In this document: piece after piece, positions 36,399 to 46,900 of the stretch
Layout of the letters: each line of letters begins with the position of its first letter
Numbering within the stretch: the first letter of the stretch is position 1
NCBI RefSeq assembly: GCF_014193845.1
Contig: NZ_JACHZX010000002.1
Coordinates: 744,001 to 808,000 of the forward strand
Reading direction: 5' to 3'
Source: Sphingomonas sp. BK345
GTDB lineage: Bacteria; Pseudomonadota; Alphaproteobacteria; Sphingomonadales; Sphingomonadaceae
Length of the DNA: 64,000 nt
Translations under genes and position numbers: made by a program
Notes under the pieces: generated by a model
Databases searched by the model: none
Told to the model about the DNA's origin: nothing
What the model saw: only the letters and a program-made list of their open reading frames with translations

Positions 36399-37207
36399 AT
36401 CTCGCTCGCCTCTGCCGCCGCCTGGTGACGACGCTCAGCCTCGTGCTCGCCGCATCGGCCCCGGCGCAGACCCCGCCGCACCGGGTTCAGATCGGCGACC
36501 GCTTCTACTGCCAGGATCGCCAGCTCGGGACCTGGTTCTACTGCGAGCGGCCCAAGGCGGAAGAGCCCGACAAGCCGGCCGCGCCCGTGCCGCCGGCCCA
36601 GACCGCGGCGGAGAAGCTCGACGCGATCACCGCCGAGCTGCGCGAGCTCAAGGCACGGGCGATCCTCGAGCCGACACCTGACAATGTCACGGCCTATATC
36701 CGCTTCCAGCGAGCCCAGCTCGACCGCGCCTCGCTGTTCGGCGACGTCTGGCAGCGCGCGCTCTGGCAGACGCCCGACCTCGACTACACGCTGCAGCGGC
36801 CGGTCGGGACGGTCGCGAAGCAGCAATGGTCCGATGCCCGCAAGGTCGAGCGCGACGAGGCGCTCGATCGGCTTGGGGCACGCTACGGGCTGTTCTACTT
36901 CTTCGCGCAGAGCTGCGGCGCCTGCCGGGTCATGTCCCCGATCGTGAAGGCGGTCGCCGACACGCACCACCTCACCGTCCGCGCGATCTCGACCGACGGC
37001 GGCCCATCCGAGACCTTCCCGCGCTACACCGTCGAGACGAACCAGCGGGCACGAATGGGCCTCACCGCCAAGGTCACGCCCGCCGTGGTCCTGTTCGACA
37101 GCGCGACCCAAACCGCCATTCCCATCGGCTACGGCATCATCGCTGCCGACGAGCTGATGGAGCGCATCTTCCTCCTCACCCAGCGAAAGGCCGGCAGTGA
37201 CTATTGA
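36395..37207 (+). CDS. traF: Conjugal pilus assembly protein TraF (thioredoxin-like), 270 aa
   Basis: Signal peptide (about 1-25), a Pro/Lys linker, and a C-terminal thioredoxin-like domain with CGAC near residue 172 (FFAQSCGACRVM). The second Cys is kept, so this may be redox-active, unlike F TraF. It is a periplasmic assembly factor. Overlaps traH by 11 bases. Confidence 0.85.
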   Translation: MNLARLCRRLVTTLSLVLAASAPAQTPPHRVQIGDRFYCQDRQLGTWFYCERPKAEEPDKPAAPVPPAQTAAEKLDAITAELRELKARAILEPTPDNVTAYIRFQRAQLDRASLFGDVWQRALWQTPDLDYTLQRPVGTVAKQQWSDARKVERDEALDRLGARYGLFYFFAQSCGACRVMSPIVKAVADTHHLTVRAISTDGGPSETFPRYTVETNQRARMGLTAKVTPAVVLFDSATQTAIPIGYGIIAADELMERIFLLTQRKAGSDY

Positions 37208-38738
37208 TCCAGCGTCCGTTGGCAGGCGCCTGCGCGCGCTCGCCCGTTCCGCGCTCGACACCACGGGCGCTGTTCTCAGCCGCTGCGGCCGCACGGCCGG
37301 CACGCTGGCCTGCTCGCTGAGCCTCGTCGGCGCCGTGGTGCCGCTGGTGCTTCCGGCTGCCCCCGCGGCGGCCGACGTGGGCGGCGCGATGGACAAGTTC
37401 GTGGCTGACGCGGGCGGCGCTGCCAACGTGACCGGCCCGAGCGCTTTCCAGGGTCAGTCGGCAGGCTATTACAGCCTCGGCAACGTCTGGACGCGTTTTC
37501 CCCAGAAGACGACCAACCTCGCCAACCTGCAGCTGCCTTCGGCACGCGCCGGCTGCGGCGGCATCGACCTGTTCGCGGGATCCTTCTCGTTCATCAACTC
37601 GAGCGAGATCGTCGCCATGCTGAAGGCGGTCGCGAACAACGCGGTCGGCTTCGCCTTCAAGCTCGCGATCGACACCGTCTGTCCCGAATGCTCGAAGGTC
37701 ATGGATGAGTTCGCCCAGAAGGCGCAGCTCATGAACAATCTCAACATCTCGAGCTGCGAGGCTGCCCAGGCGCTGGTCGGGTCGGTGTGGCCGAAGGGCG
37801 ACCTCGCCGACAAGGCGATCTGCGAGGCGATCGGCAACTCCGACGGCATCTTTTCGGACTATGCCGCCGCCAAGCATGGCTGCGGCAGCAAGGGCGAGCG
37901 CAGCTCGACGATCAATGGCGCTGATCCCTCCAAGTGGGATGCGGTGAACAGCGCGGTGCCGCGCAACTACACCTGGCACGTGCTCCGCGGGTCCAAGTTC
38001 TTCAGCTCGGGCGGCAGCTTCGATCGCGACCTCGCAGAATACGTCATGACCATGGTCGGCACGATCATCTACGTGCCGCCGACCGATAGCGATCCGGGCC
38101 GCTTCCAGCCGCTGACCGGCGACACGACGTCGACGCTCGTGACGGCACTCCTCGATGGCACCAGCGCCGGCGAGGTCCAGGTCTACCACTGCGACACTGA
38201 GGATCAGTGCCTCAACCCGACGTTGGCGCCCTTGTCAGTGCCCACCGCCAAGGCGCTCCGTCCGCGTGTGACCGCGCTGATCGACGGGATGGTCGAGGCG
38301 ATCCGCAGCGATACCGCGATCAGCCCCGAGCAGAAGGAGCTGCTCCAGATTTCTTCCATCCCGCTCTACAAGATCCTGACGGTCCAGGCGGCCTATGCCC
38401 GCGGGCTCTCGACCGACGATCGTTCGACCCTGGCCGAGATTGCGTCGATCGACCTGCTCTATGCCATCCTCGATCAGCTGGTAAGCGAGGTCGGCAAATC
38501 GAAGGCGACCTTCATCGCCGCCGACGAGGCGAAGCTCGCGGCCTGGACCGCGCAGATCAACACGGCCCGGACCACGTTGGCCGATCGCCAGCAGACGACG
38601 CAGGCGCGGGTGACTGCGATCATGGCCATCATCCAGAAGACGCAGTTCCTTGAGAACGTGCTCGCCAATTCCATGTCGCCGGGGATGGCGGCGTCGCTCG
38701 ACTGGTCCCGCGGCGTCGCCGCGCGTGGCCTCAACTAA
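37197..38738 (+). CDS. traH: Conjugal transfer pilus assembly protein TraH, 513 aa
   Basis: A long leader with a hydrophobic segment (about residues 38-60, ending PAAPAAA) is followed by conserved TraH features: AGCGGIDLFAGSFSFINSSE, CPECSKVMDEF, and a Cys-rich central part. It acts in pilus assembly with TraF. Starts at GTG 37197. A 19-base gap leads to traG. Confidence 0.9.
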   Translation: MTIDPASVGRRLRALARSALDTTGAVLSRCGRTAGTLACSLSLVGAVVPLVLPAAPAAADVGGAMDKFVADAGGAANVTGPSAFQGQSAGYYSLGNVWTRFPQKTTNLANLQLPSARAGCGGIDLFAGSFSFINSSEIVAMLKAVANNAVGFAFKLAIDTVCPECSKVMDEFAQKAQLMNNLNISSCEAAQALVGSVWPKGDLADKAICEAIGNSDGIFSDYAAAKHGCGSKGERSSTINGADPSKWDAVNSAVPRNYTWHVLRGSKFFSSGGSFDRDLAEYVMTMVGTIIYVPPTDSDPGRFQPLTGDTTSTLVTALLDGTSAGEVQVYHCDTEDQCLNPTLAPLSVPTAKALRPRVTALIDGMVEAIRSDTAISPEQKELLQISSIPLYKILTVQAAYARGLSTDDRSTLAEIASIDLLYAILDQLVSEVGKSKATFIAADEAKLAAWTAQINTARTTLADRQQTTQARVTAIMAIIQKTQFLENVLANSMSPGMAASLDWSRGVAARGLN

Positions 38739-38757
38739 GTTTCGGGAGCAGGACGAG

Positions 38758-41493
38758 ATGGGCACGGTCGAGCTCTTCACGATCGGGGGCGGCGAGTACA
38801 TCGTCAACGTTCTCAACGCAGTCGCAGCCTGGACCGGGGCAGGGGGTTATAAAAGCCTGCTTCAGGTCGTGATGGTCATGGGGCTGGCCTATTCGGTCCT
38901 GATCGTCGCCTTCAATCTGGACTGGAAAGCGTGGTTGCACTGGTTTCTCCAGGCGACGGTCATGTACATGGTGCTGATGGTGCCGCGGCTTGACGTGCAC
39001 GTCACCGATCGCATCAACCCGAGCCTCGCGCCCGCGCAAGTCGCGAACGTGCCGCTCGGACTGGCGATGATGGCAAGCTTCACGAGCCAGGTCGGGGACT
39101 ATCTCGTACGTTCGTCCGAGCTGGTCTTCGGCCTGCCGGGCGACCTCGACTACAGCCGCAACGGAATGATCTACGGTTCTCGGCTGTTTGAGGCGACGCG
39201 CAGTCTCAGGATCAACGATCCCGAATTCGCGGCCAACCTCGACGAGCATTTCAAGCAGTGCGTCTTCTACGACGTGCTGCTCGGCCGCTACTCGATGGAG
39301 ACGCTGGCAACCGCACCTGATCTCTGGAACGCGATCGCGCCCGGCAGCCAGGCGCGTGCACAGCGGCTCCTGACGCGCGACGGCTCAGGCGCGGTCACCT
39401 CGACTATCCAGACCTGTCGCGAGGCGTACGGGACGCTCAGCGGTCAATGGAACGGCATGGTAGATGATCTCGGCCGCGTCTTTGGCAGGCAGCTCTACCC
39501 GAAGCAGACGGCTGACCTCGCCCGCGCCAAGCTCTTCGCCGACCTGCCGGTCGCCTACCAATATCTGACCGGTGTCTCCGCGTCCGCCAGCACGATCCTG
39601 CGGCAGTCGCTCACCATCAACGCCATGCAGCAGGCGATGCACAGCGCGGCGGGCACCAGCGGCACCGGCAACGTCGACGTCTATGCCCAGACCCGCGCCG
39701 ACATTCAGACCGAGCGGACCTATGGCTCGATCGCCCATGCCGCGATGAAGTGGGTGCCCGTCCTCAACATCGTCCTGACCGTGGTTTTCTACGCGCTGTT
39801 CCCGGTGCTCTTCCCGCTGTTCCTGATGCCGCGCAGCGGGCCGTATGCCTTGAAGGGCTACCTGACCGGCTTCTTTTATCTCGCGGCGTGGGGACCGCTC
39901 TACGTCATCCTTCACATGGTGATGATGTTCAAAGGGGCTGCCGAGGTGGCGGGCGCCAGCAGCGGCAGCGGCCTAACCCTTGCGAGCTTCACCGGCATGA
40001 CGGAGGCCAATGACGACATCGGCCTGCTCGCGGGCTATCTCGTCGCCTCGATCCCGTTCCTCGCTGGCGGTATTGCCCGCGGCGCGATGGCGATCTCAAG
40101 CCAGGCGACCAGCTATCTGAATCCGTCGCAGAACGCTGCCGAGGAAGCCGCCCGGGAAGCCTCGACTGGCAACATCGCGCTCGGCAACTCGAGCTTCGAC
40201 AACCAGACCGTGCAGACCCGCCAGCACGACCAGTGGAACCAGGCGCCCAGCTTCACCTACGGTGCCGCGCAGACCCGCGCGTTCAACGACACCGGCACGC
40301 TCGCGACGAGCTTTGCGGGCAATCAGCTGCTCGACGTGCCCGTCTCCAAGCTGCCCTTCATGCCGCAGGTCACCCAGTCCGTTGCGGCCGAGGCAGCCAA
40401 GGTCGCATCGGAAACGCGAAGCCGTGGCGAGACCCTGTCCAACCAGGCGGTCCAGAGCACCAGCAATGCGGTGACCCGCTTCCAGGAGTTCCGCCATGCC
40501 ATGAGCACCGACCGTTCAGTTTCCGACAGCTACGGTAATGAGGATCGAGCGAACATCTCTTCGACGTTCAACGAGGTAGATCAGGCCTCGCGCATGCTCC
40601 AGAGCCGGTTCGGGCTACGCGCAGAGGTGGCTGACAGCATCGCGGTCGAAAGTTTTGTGTCTGGCTCCGCTTCTGTGGAAGGCGGCCTTGGCGCAAACTT
40701 CGGAGCCGCTCGTATCGGGGCCAGTGCCAACCTCACCGGTGGGAAGTCGAAAAGGTGGAGCGACAGCGACCTGGCGTCAGTTTCGAGAGATGGCGCTCGC
40801 ATTGACGATGCGTTGCACCAATGGTCTCAGACGCATGGCTGGTCACAAAATAGGGACTCTTTCAATCGTTCAATGGTGACCAGCGGGCGCTCTGATGTTA
40901 ACTCAAGTACATCGGGTATAAGCTTGAGCATGTCCGAGGCCTTTACTAGAAGTTCCGAAGCCAGGAAGTTTTTCGAGGAGGCGCGTAGGGTCGAGGAACG
41001 TTGGTCGATCTCCGATGGGAACGGCGTGCAAGGCTCACTCAACACTAGCGACTCATTTCTCCAGTTTGCGCGAGAAGAGATATTTGGCACCCCGCTCGTG
41101 TATCGATCCTTCGATCCGGCAAACGCCACGCATTGGGCTTCTTCAGACCCGCAGATCAGCAGCGAGCGCGACCTCCTTGTGACTCGGTATATCTCCCGAG
41201 CCTCGGAAACGATGCGCAGAGACGTCCAGGAGCATCTGGCAAGCCCAACTGCGACCGGCCTTTATTCGCCGAGCACGTCTAGAAGTGCTGGACGAGAGGC
41301 GGACGCTGGGAGGGTGGGCGTTCACCTTTCCGATAGCAATTCACCGAGCACGACGGACCTGCTGCCGGAGGTTCGATTGGTCCAGCAGCAAGGTGAAGAG
41401 ATCATTTCGCGTCGGCACGACGAACTTGAGTTGCGAACACAAGGAGCGGGGTCGATTTCGCGAGAAGCGGCCAAGGATGCGAGAGACCGCTAA
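38758..41493 (+). CDS. traG: Mating-pair stabilisation / entry exclusion protein TraG, 911 aa
   Basis: N-terminal half carries several membrane segments (about 25-65, 335-400, 420-460) in the TraG_N arrangement; the C-terminal half is a Ser/Asn/Gln-rich periplasmic tail. ATG 38758 is chosen because AGGAC lies upstream; the frame extends to 38650. In F, the TraG C-terminus recognises entry exclusion proteins in recipient cells. From about 40500 the base composition and codon use shift to lower GC, so the C-terminal part may have been exchanged. Last gene of the operon in this window. Confidence 0.85.
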   Translation: MGTVELFTIGGGEYIVNVLNAVAAWTGAGGYKSLLQVVMVMGLAYSVLIVAFNLDWKAWLHWFLQATVMYMVLMVPRLDVHVTDRINPSLAPAQVANVPLGLAMMASFTSQVGDYLVRSSELVFGLPGDLDYSRNGMIYGSRLFEATRSLRINDPEFAANLDEHFKQCVFYDVLLGRYSMETLATAPDLWNAIAPGSQARAQRLLTRDGSGAVTSTIQTCREAYGTLSGQWNGMVDDLGRVFGRQLYPKQTADLARAKLFADLPVAYQYLTGVSASASTILRQSLTINAMQQAMHSAAGTSGTGNVDVYAQTRADIQTERTYGSIAHAAMKWVPVLNIVLTVVFYALFPVLFPLFLMPRSGPYALKGYLTGFFYLAAWGPLYVILHMVMMFKGAAEVAGASSGSGLTLASFTGMTEANDDIGLLAGYLVASIPFLAGGIARGAMAISSQATSYLNPSQNAAEEAAREASTGNIALGNSSFDNQTVQTRQHDQWNQAPSFTYGAAQTRAFNDTGTLATSFAGNQLLDVPVSKLPFMPQVTQSVAAEAAKVASETRSRGETLSNQAVQSTSNAVTRFQEFRHAMSTDRSVSDSYGNEDRANISSTFNEVDQASRMLQSRFGLRAEVADSIAVESFVSGSASVEGGLGANFGAARIGASANLTGGKSKRWSDSDLASVSRDGARIDDALHQWSQTHGWSQNRDSFNRSMVTSGRSDVNSSTSGISLSMSEAFTRSSEARKFFEEARRVEERWSISDGNGVQGSLNTSDSFLQFAREEIFGTPLVYRSFDPANATHWASSDPQISSERDLLVTRYISRASETMRRDVQEHLASPTATGLYSPSTSRSAGREADAGRVGVHLSDSNSPSTTDLLPEVRLVQQQGEEIISRRHDELELRTQGAGSISREAAKDARDR

Positions 41494-41499
41494 GTCTCT
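41482..41499. terminator. Hairpin at the end of the tra operon
   Basis: AGAGAC and GTCTCT form a perfect 6-bp stem around a 6-base loop that holds the traG stop codon. No T-run follows, so it is a weak or bidirectional terminator at best. It lies between convergent genes. Confidence 0.35.
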
Positions 41500-41507
41500 A
41501 TACGGGG

Positions 41508-41795
41508 TCACTGAAAGGCCAAATACGTCCAACCAATAAGAATGGTTACGGCACCAAACATCAAAAACAGGCGCGCGAGCGGATCACTCCACATCTTCTT
41601 AGCGGAGTAGCTAGTTAGCCGGTTATTCGCCAATGCTCTGTCGAACTCTTGCAAGCCTCGGAGGTTATGCTTTGAATGGGCTGCTTCCTGCCAAGCTCGA
41701 TCGTTCTCCGTCGCCCGAAGCCGATCGCCGCTTGTGGTCAAATCGGAAAAAGTCGGGTCCGGCATGTAGCACCTGTCCGTTCGGGCACTCATCAT
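41508..41795 (-). CDS. Small membrane protein convergent with traG, 95 aa
   Basis: Starts at ATG 41795 with AAGGAG eight bases upstream. The first seventy residues are polar and helical; a single membrane segment ends the protein (LARLFLMFGAVTILIGWTYL, about residues 72-91), the layout of a tail-anchored protein. No family recognised. It lies 14 bases from the traG end on the opposite strand. In F, the genes after traG encode surface and entry exclusion proteins (traS, traT) on the same strand, so a similar role here is possible but not shown. Confidence 0.55.
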   Translation of the reverse strand: MMSARTDRCYMPDPTFSDLTTSGDRLRATENDRAWQEAAHSKHNLRGLQEFDRALANNRLTSYSAKKMWSDPLARLFLMFGAVTILIGWTYLAFQ

Positions 41796-42140
41796 AGCAG
41801 CGCTCCTTCCAAACCGACAGGCTCATTCCCCGTCTACGGCATGCCTCCTCTCAGGGCGCCTTAGCGCCACTTATGCAGTGGCCCGCCGATAATTCGGAGC
41901 CGGCCCCTGCTCGGGTAGCCGCCCCCGGCACAAAGGGCGAGAGCAGAAGGTCCACTGGAGTTACCTCTGGGGGAGAGCAGCCCGGCAGCTTTCGGGCGCG
42001 CAAGCGGCAAAAGCCATCTGTTCATGAAGGGCGCGACGGCAGCTACCGACCAACTCAAGACGTTCGGCATCGTTGATCAGAGCGTCAGCTTTTGCCGTAA
42101 CCCGCTGTTCAGATCGCGCAACCGCCCGGTGGCTGTGCGC
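41796..42140. other. Gap left of the IS5 remnant
   Basis: No gene is supported. The sequence is unremarkable and leads into the 127-bp repeat. It presumably holds the promoter of the minus-strand gene at 41508-41795. Confidence 0.35.
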
Positions 42141-42267
42141 GAGGGTGGACGATCAGGCTTCGGTGGAATTCCACGGGGTTGCGACACATGTTCCGGAACG
42201 ACCGATGTGGAGCCCGACCGCCCGCGCGCAGCATAGCGCGCGCGGGCCTGCGCTATGGAAGCGATCT
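42141..42267 (+). repeat. Direct repeat copy 1, 127 bp, with hairpin
   Basis: About 88-90 percent identical to 47176-47302 in the same orientation (offset 5035). It contains a perfect 10-bp stem (GCCCGCGCGC / GCGCGCGGGC) with the loop AGCATAGC. The repeat ends inside the first codons of the IS5-family transposase remnant, so it may be the left part of that element or an independent hairpin repeat beside it. Confidence 0.8.
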
Positions 42268-42995
42268 CACCGATGTAGAGTGGCGGCTTATCGAGCCGCA
42301 TCTGCCGTCACCTCGACCATGCGGGCGACGTTGCCGGTGGTCGATGCGCCGGATCATCGAGGCGCTTCTGTATGTGCTGCGGTGGGGCTGTCCATGGCGG
42401 CTCCTGCCCGACAGCTTCCCGCCGTGGGGCACCGCTTATGGATGGTTCTCCGAACTGCGCGACGGCGGCGTGTTCGAGAGCCTGAACCACCATCTGTTCC
42501 AGCGGGATCGTGCCCGCCTCGGTCGAGCGCCTTGACCATCGGCCGCCGTGATCGACAGCCAGAGTGAAGACCGCCGAAGCGAGCGACCCGAAGGGCTATG
42601 ATGCCGGCAAGAAAGTCATTGGGCGCAAGCGCCACGCCATGGTCGATACCGATTGCCGCGCTCTCGAACTGCTCGTTCACCCAGCCGACTTGCAGGATCG
42701 TGATGGCGCGGTGCCGCTTCTCCGACAATCTCGGCGGCGGCATCCCTTTGTGGAGCGCGTCTTCGCCGACAGCACCTACAACAGCGCGCGCGTTGCGAAT
42801 GCCACCTCCATCACCATTAAGATCGTCTGCAAATTCGTCGACCAGACCGGCTTCGCGGTCCATCTGCGGCGGGGTCGTCGAGCGTACCTTTGCCTGGATC
42901 AACCGAAACCGACGGCTGGCCAAGAACCGCAGCGCTCGTCCTCGTACGACGCCTCGCTCGTTACGTATGAGATCCAAACCGGGCTCTTAGCGGAG
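42240..42995 (+). pseudogene. IS5-family transposase remnant, frameshifted
   Basis: The first part reads LRYGSDLTDVEWRLIEPHLP and later GCPWRLLPDSFPPWGTAYGW, the usual N-terminus of IS5-group transposases. It breaks after LNHHLFQRD, resumes as AVIDSQ (first catalytic Asp), shifts frame to VKTAEASDPKGYDAGKK and GRKRHAMVDTD, then ADSTYNS, and shifts again into VVERTFAWINRNRRLAKNRS. At least two frameshifts and an internal deletion leave no functional protein. Coordinates are approximate at both ends. Confidence 0.8.
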
Positions 42996-43014
42996 TATCG
43001 AAGCTCGGAGCACC

Positions 43015-43920
43015 TTACCGTAGGCGCGAAGCAACGTCAGCGGCGATTGACCCGCCAAATATCCATCCGCCAGCCTGCTCGCCCGCGTAACTCGAAAGCG
43101 TTGTTACGACGGCGCATCCGGCAAAGCCGAGTCCACCGGTTGTCAAACCCATAGCCCCGCAGAGCATGCCTCCAGCAGCCATTCCTACGGCCGATCCAGC
43201 ACTCTTCCCGAAGTCCTCCAACGCGGCCTGCTGCTCATCCTTCGTGGTTGCATTATACATGCGCACACCGGCTTGCGTCAGATCGGTTGCAACGACCATG
43301 TAGCCGCCCGTACGAAGAAGCGCCGCCACCGGCCCTCCGACCGTGACAAGCTTCGTATTAATTTGCGCATTGCTTTTGAAAGAACTCTGAATCGCTTCCT
43401 CGGTCCTTCCCCAAAAAATCTTTTCTGTGGGCGTCCAACCTCCAATCCTACTCCCATCAGGAAGTGTTATCTTGGCTCGATTGCGGTCGAGAACCTTAAA
43501 GAGCATCGATGGGAGCGGGGTTTCTGCTCTGACGGTTTGTTTCGCCACGTCCCGTGCGATAACAAATCGCGACGCCACCTCGTCGGTTACCTGCTTACCT
43601 TCCCTTACCCAAATCTCGTGCAAAGACTTGAGTTCATTCATGTAATTGCTCCGCGCCTTATAGATCGCGTCCGTGAATTTACCCGGCAACCCGCTGCCCG
43701 CAGCCCGGATGGCATAAGAGTTTCTGAGACTTTCGACAGACGACGAGATCGCGTCTATCGTTGTTTTGGCCTGCTCGAGATTGTCACCAGGAATGATAAG
43801 TGCATCGTCACCGCGCCGGATGGGCTCGTTCGCTAGGCAAATCAGCTCGGCCGCTCTAAAACGATCTCCCGTCCTTCCCGGAAAATCTCCCGGGAACTTC
43901 AACGGCGGAGCGGAAGCCAA
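43015..43920 (-). CDS. Unknown protein with glycine-rich hydrophobic C-terminus, 301 aa
   Basis: The first two thirds are mixed helical and polar. The last seventy residues are hydrophobic with regular Gly spacing (GSAVGMAAGGMLCGAMGLTT, then GGLGFAGCAVV and GEQAGGWIFGGS), a glycine-zipper-like pattern seen in membrane-inserting toxins and linker domains. The start is TTG 43918-43920 with GAGGA seven bases upstream, and it begins 3 bases after the stop of the large upstream gene, so the two form an operon. Composition is lower in GC than the surroundings. No family recognised; a pore-forming or membrane-inserting role is a guess. Confidence 0.6.
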   Translation of the reverse strand: MASAPPLKFPGDFPGRTGDRFRAAELICLANEPIRRGDDALIIPGDNLEQAKTTIDAISSSVESLRNSYAIRAAGSGLPGKFTDAIYKARSNYMNELKSLHEIWVREGKQVTDEVASRFVIARDVAKQTVRAETPLPSMLFKVLDRNRAKITLPDGSRIGGWTPTEKIFWGRTEEAIQSSFKSNAQINTKLVTVGGPVAALLRTGGYMVVATDLTQAGVRMYNATTKDEQQAALEDFGKSAGSAVGMAAGGMLCGAMGLTTGGLGFAGCAVVTTLSSYAGEQAGGWIFGGSIAADVASRLR

Positions 43921-43923
43921 CTG

Positions 43924-46900
43924 CTATTCCTCTACGGCCGGCAGTACGATGAACGGGATCGAAATCCCGTCAGGGCTCTGCATCTCATACGCGTGATCAT
44001 CAGGTTGTTGCAGCCAATCCTGCTCCTCCGGCCATGTGAGCTCCACGCTCGTTTGTCCCTCCTCGACCTCGACAATCTTCTTAGCCTCTCCGTCGAGGGC
44101 AAAGGTCCAGCTTCCTCCGACGACACCCGTGGCAAATGATATAGCTATTGAATTGGCGGTGAGCACCCGCGCTGACGCTCTTGTCCCAGATGCGCCTCCA
44201 CCATCATACCCAGCAAGGCTGTTATAGTAGTTCGCCAGCGCCTGTTGTCTCGCGGCCTCAGCGGATTTCAACCGAACGGTCTGAGCCCGCATTTCCTCCG
44301 CATATGGTTCTGTTGCAGGCCTGACGCCCATAAAGGAATCCACAAACAGGCCGGGCGATGCCACTCGAAGTTCATGCTCTCGCAGCGGCAATGTCCCCGC
44401 TTCCGACTTTTCGACGGTCTCCGCGAGCGCCGACGACACTCGTTCAATTTCGGTTCGCAGCGCTCGGTAGAGATTTGCCAATTCAAAGCGGTCGGCCCCG
44501 TTTCCAAAGTCGAGGCGGAGTCGCTTTCCGGCAAGCTGTGCATCAACGATAGTCTGGAAATCAGCGGAAAAGTTGAGCATCCCCGTTCGCTCTCCTCGAC
44601 CCTTGTCGATGTCAATGCTGTACTCCTTGCCGAGGAGTTTAATGAGACTATCCAGAATGTATGACCAGTAGGCATTAAAGAGCTTCGCGTAATCCTCGCT
44701 CCCTGGCGCCGCCGCGACGGGGAAGGGTAGGTTGCGAAGATCAAACACGTCCAGTGCGTTCTCAAGATCATAAAGATCAAAGAGCCGAGGGACTGTGATT
44801 CCACTGCCTGCGACGACCTCGATCCCGCTCTCGGTCAACATCTGCAAATTGTCTACATAAACCCCCGCTGCATAAAGGTTGTACAAGCGGAAGAAGAGAA
44901 GGTTAAGGGTCCTCCCATCGTTGATGTTATGAATTTTTATTGTTGTCGATTCAGACCGAGAATAGTCAGACTTTATGGATGTAGATGTCCTGACTTCTCG
45001 TTGGGTTTTGCGAGTGATGTTGTGAGCCGCCTTACGAGCAATTCGCTCCATATTTCTGGCGAATTGTGCCGTGGTGTTTTTTGACTCTCCGGAAGCCCCT
45101 ACTGAACCGCCGACCGGTCCATAGGAGCCACTGGCAGAGGCGGACCAGCTCGAAGTCTTTGTGGTTTCATTCGAGGTCTTTGCCTCATTCTCGATTTCGG
45201 TCGATAGCTCAAGGGTGTCCGTTTCTGTGAGATCGAGAATTGACGTCGTTGACCGCGTTTCTTCAGTCGCCTTCGAGACCTTTTGCTCAATTGTTACGGT
45301 TCGCTCCTCGCCCGGAGCAAGGTTGATCGTGTATACGAGATCGCCCAACTCGGAACTCTTCCAGCTTGTTCGATAAGTGAGCGCTTCCTCAACATATAGC
45401 CGAGGGAACTTTACCGGCATTATTCCGCGATACGGTCTCTTGAAGATTACGTACTTGGTGAGGACCTGGCCCTTTGTCAGACTCTGCTCATATACGGGCA
45501 GCCAGATGGCTGTTCGTCGACGAAAGGTTTCGTCACGTTCGCACTGAGCGATGATGCTGACGAGGGTGTCTCCTTGGGCGGTTCGATACTCCGCCCCTTG
45601 CTTTTCGAAGCGATATGATCGCAGTCCCTCCCGTTTAAGCAGTTCATCCTGTCGCTCGGTCCAAGGGTCAAAATCAACAGGCACGTCGCGGTATTTAACC
45701 ACTTCGCGCTCATGCTGAATACGCTCTGTCCATTCCCGGCGACCGGAGGAACTGCCAAGACCAAAAAAGCCGTCATCGTGCCACTCGCTTACACGCTTGT
45801 GTTCGGTGACCCAATGGATGCGAGTTACGTAAGGCTGGTAAAGCTTGCCTGGCTTGATCGTAATCTCAGTAGCATCCTCATACGTGTACTTTATGTCAGA
45901 ATCAGTTATATTTAGTATATAGCCAAGATCCGACGCGCGATCGGCGAGAATCTCTAAGCTTGAACGTCGCTCCAATTCGGGCGACTTCATCTTAAGGACA
46001 CCGGCGATAAGTGCGTCGATCTCTGGTCCTGTTAAAAGCCCTGAAATTCCCTGCTTTCCTAGTTCAGTCGCCTGCTTGTCCAGACTGGAAGTGAACTCGG
46101 TGAGCGAAACCAGCTCGCTATATTGTCGCAAGATGATTGCCGGTCCAAGATCAACCTCTTCGGCGCTTGATATAAAAAGTCCTGCATCCAGTGGTGCGGC
46201 TGGACTTTTGACAGCCGGCGTGGCCGATTGAAGACGCGTGCTCAACATCGTGGTAAACGCCTGCCAATCGGCAAAATCTGCGGCAACGATCGGTTGCGCT
46301 TGGTCATTCGAAGTCAGCAAAAACATTCGATTAGCAAGCCGATGTTGCAATGCGAATGCGGCTGGTCTAGTCTGAAAAACGGCCTCAAATTGACTGACAC
46401 CTAAACCAGCTGGCGGGTTCTTCCGCTGGAGAACTGGTTGGTCAACATCACCTGTATAGAGGAAATCCGCTTTTAGCGTGTCGAAATTTCTCGCGTTCAG
46501 ACCCCAAGAAGCAATAAAGTATGACGCGAAATACGATATATTATCAGCTCTTGTGAAAGGTATACCAGCAGCTTCGGCTCCGTAATCAGTTCCTAGACGT
46601 GGTGATAATGTATAGTCCCAATCGATTGAAATCTCACGCGATCGTGAAAGCGACAATGCCTCGGTCGGCTTCGCCTTCACACTGGGAGGCCGTATTGTCA
46701 TGAAGTCTTTAAGCTGGAGAAATTCGGCTTCGTCGAAGAGCTTGTGACGATTGACTGGAGACTCCGGCGGACCCTCGGAGCGCGGACGTGCTCCCCGACT
46801 GGTTATCAAGCTGGTCGCGACGTAGCCTCGGTAACTCTTGTTTCTCAGGATCGTCCAAACTTCCGCCCATCCGCCTCCCTCGAGGCGGATCAGATTGACC

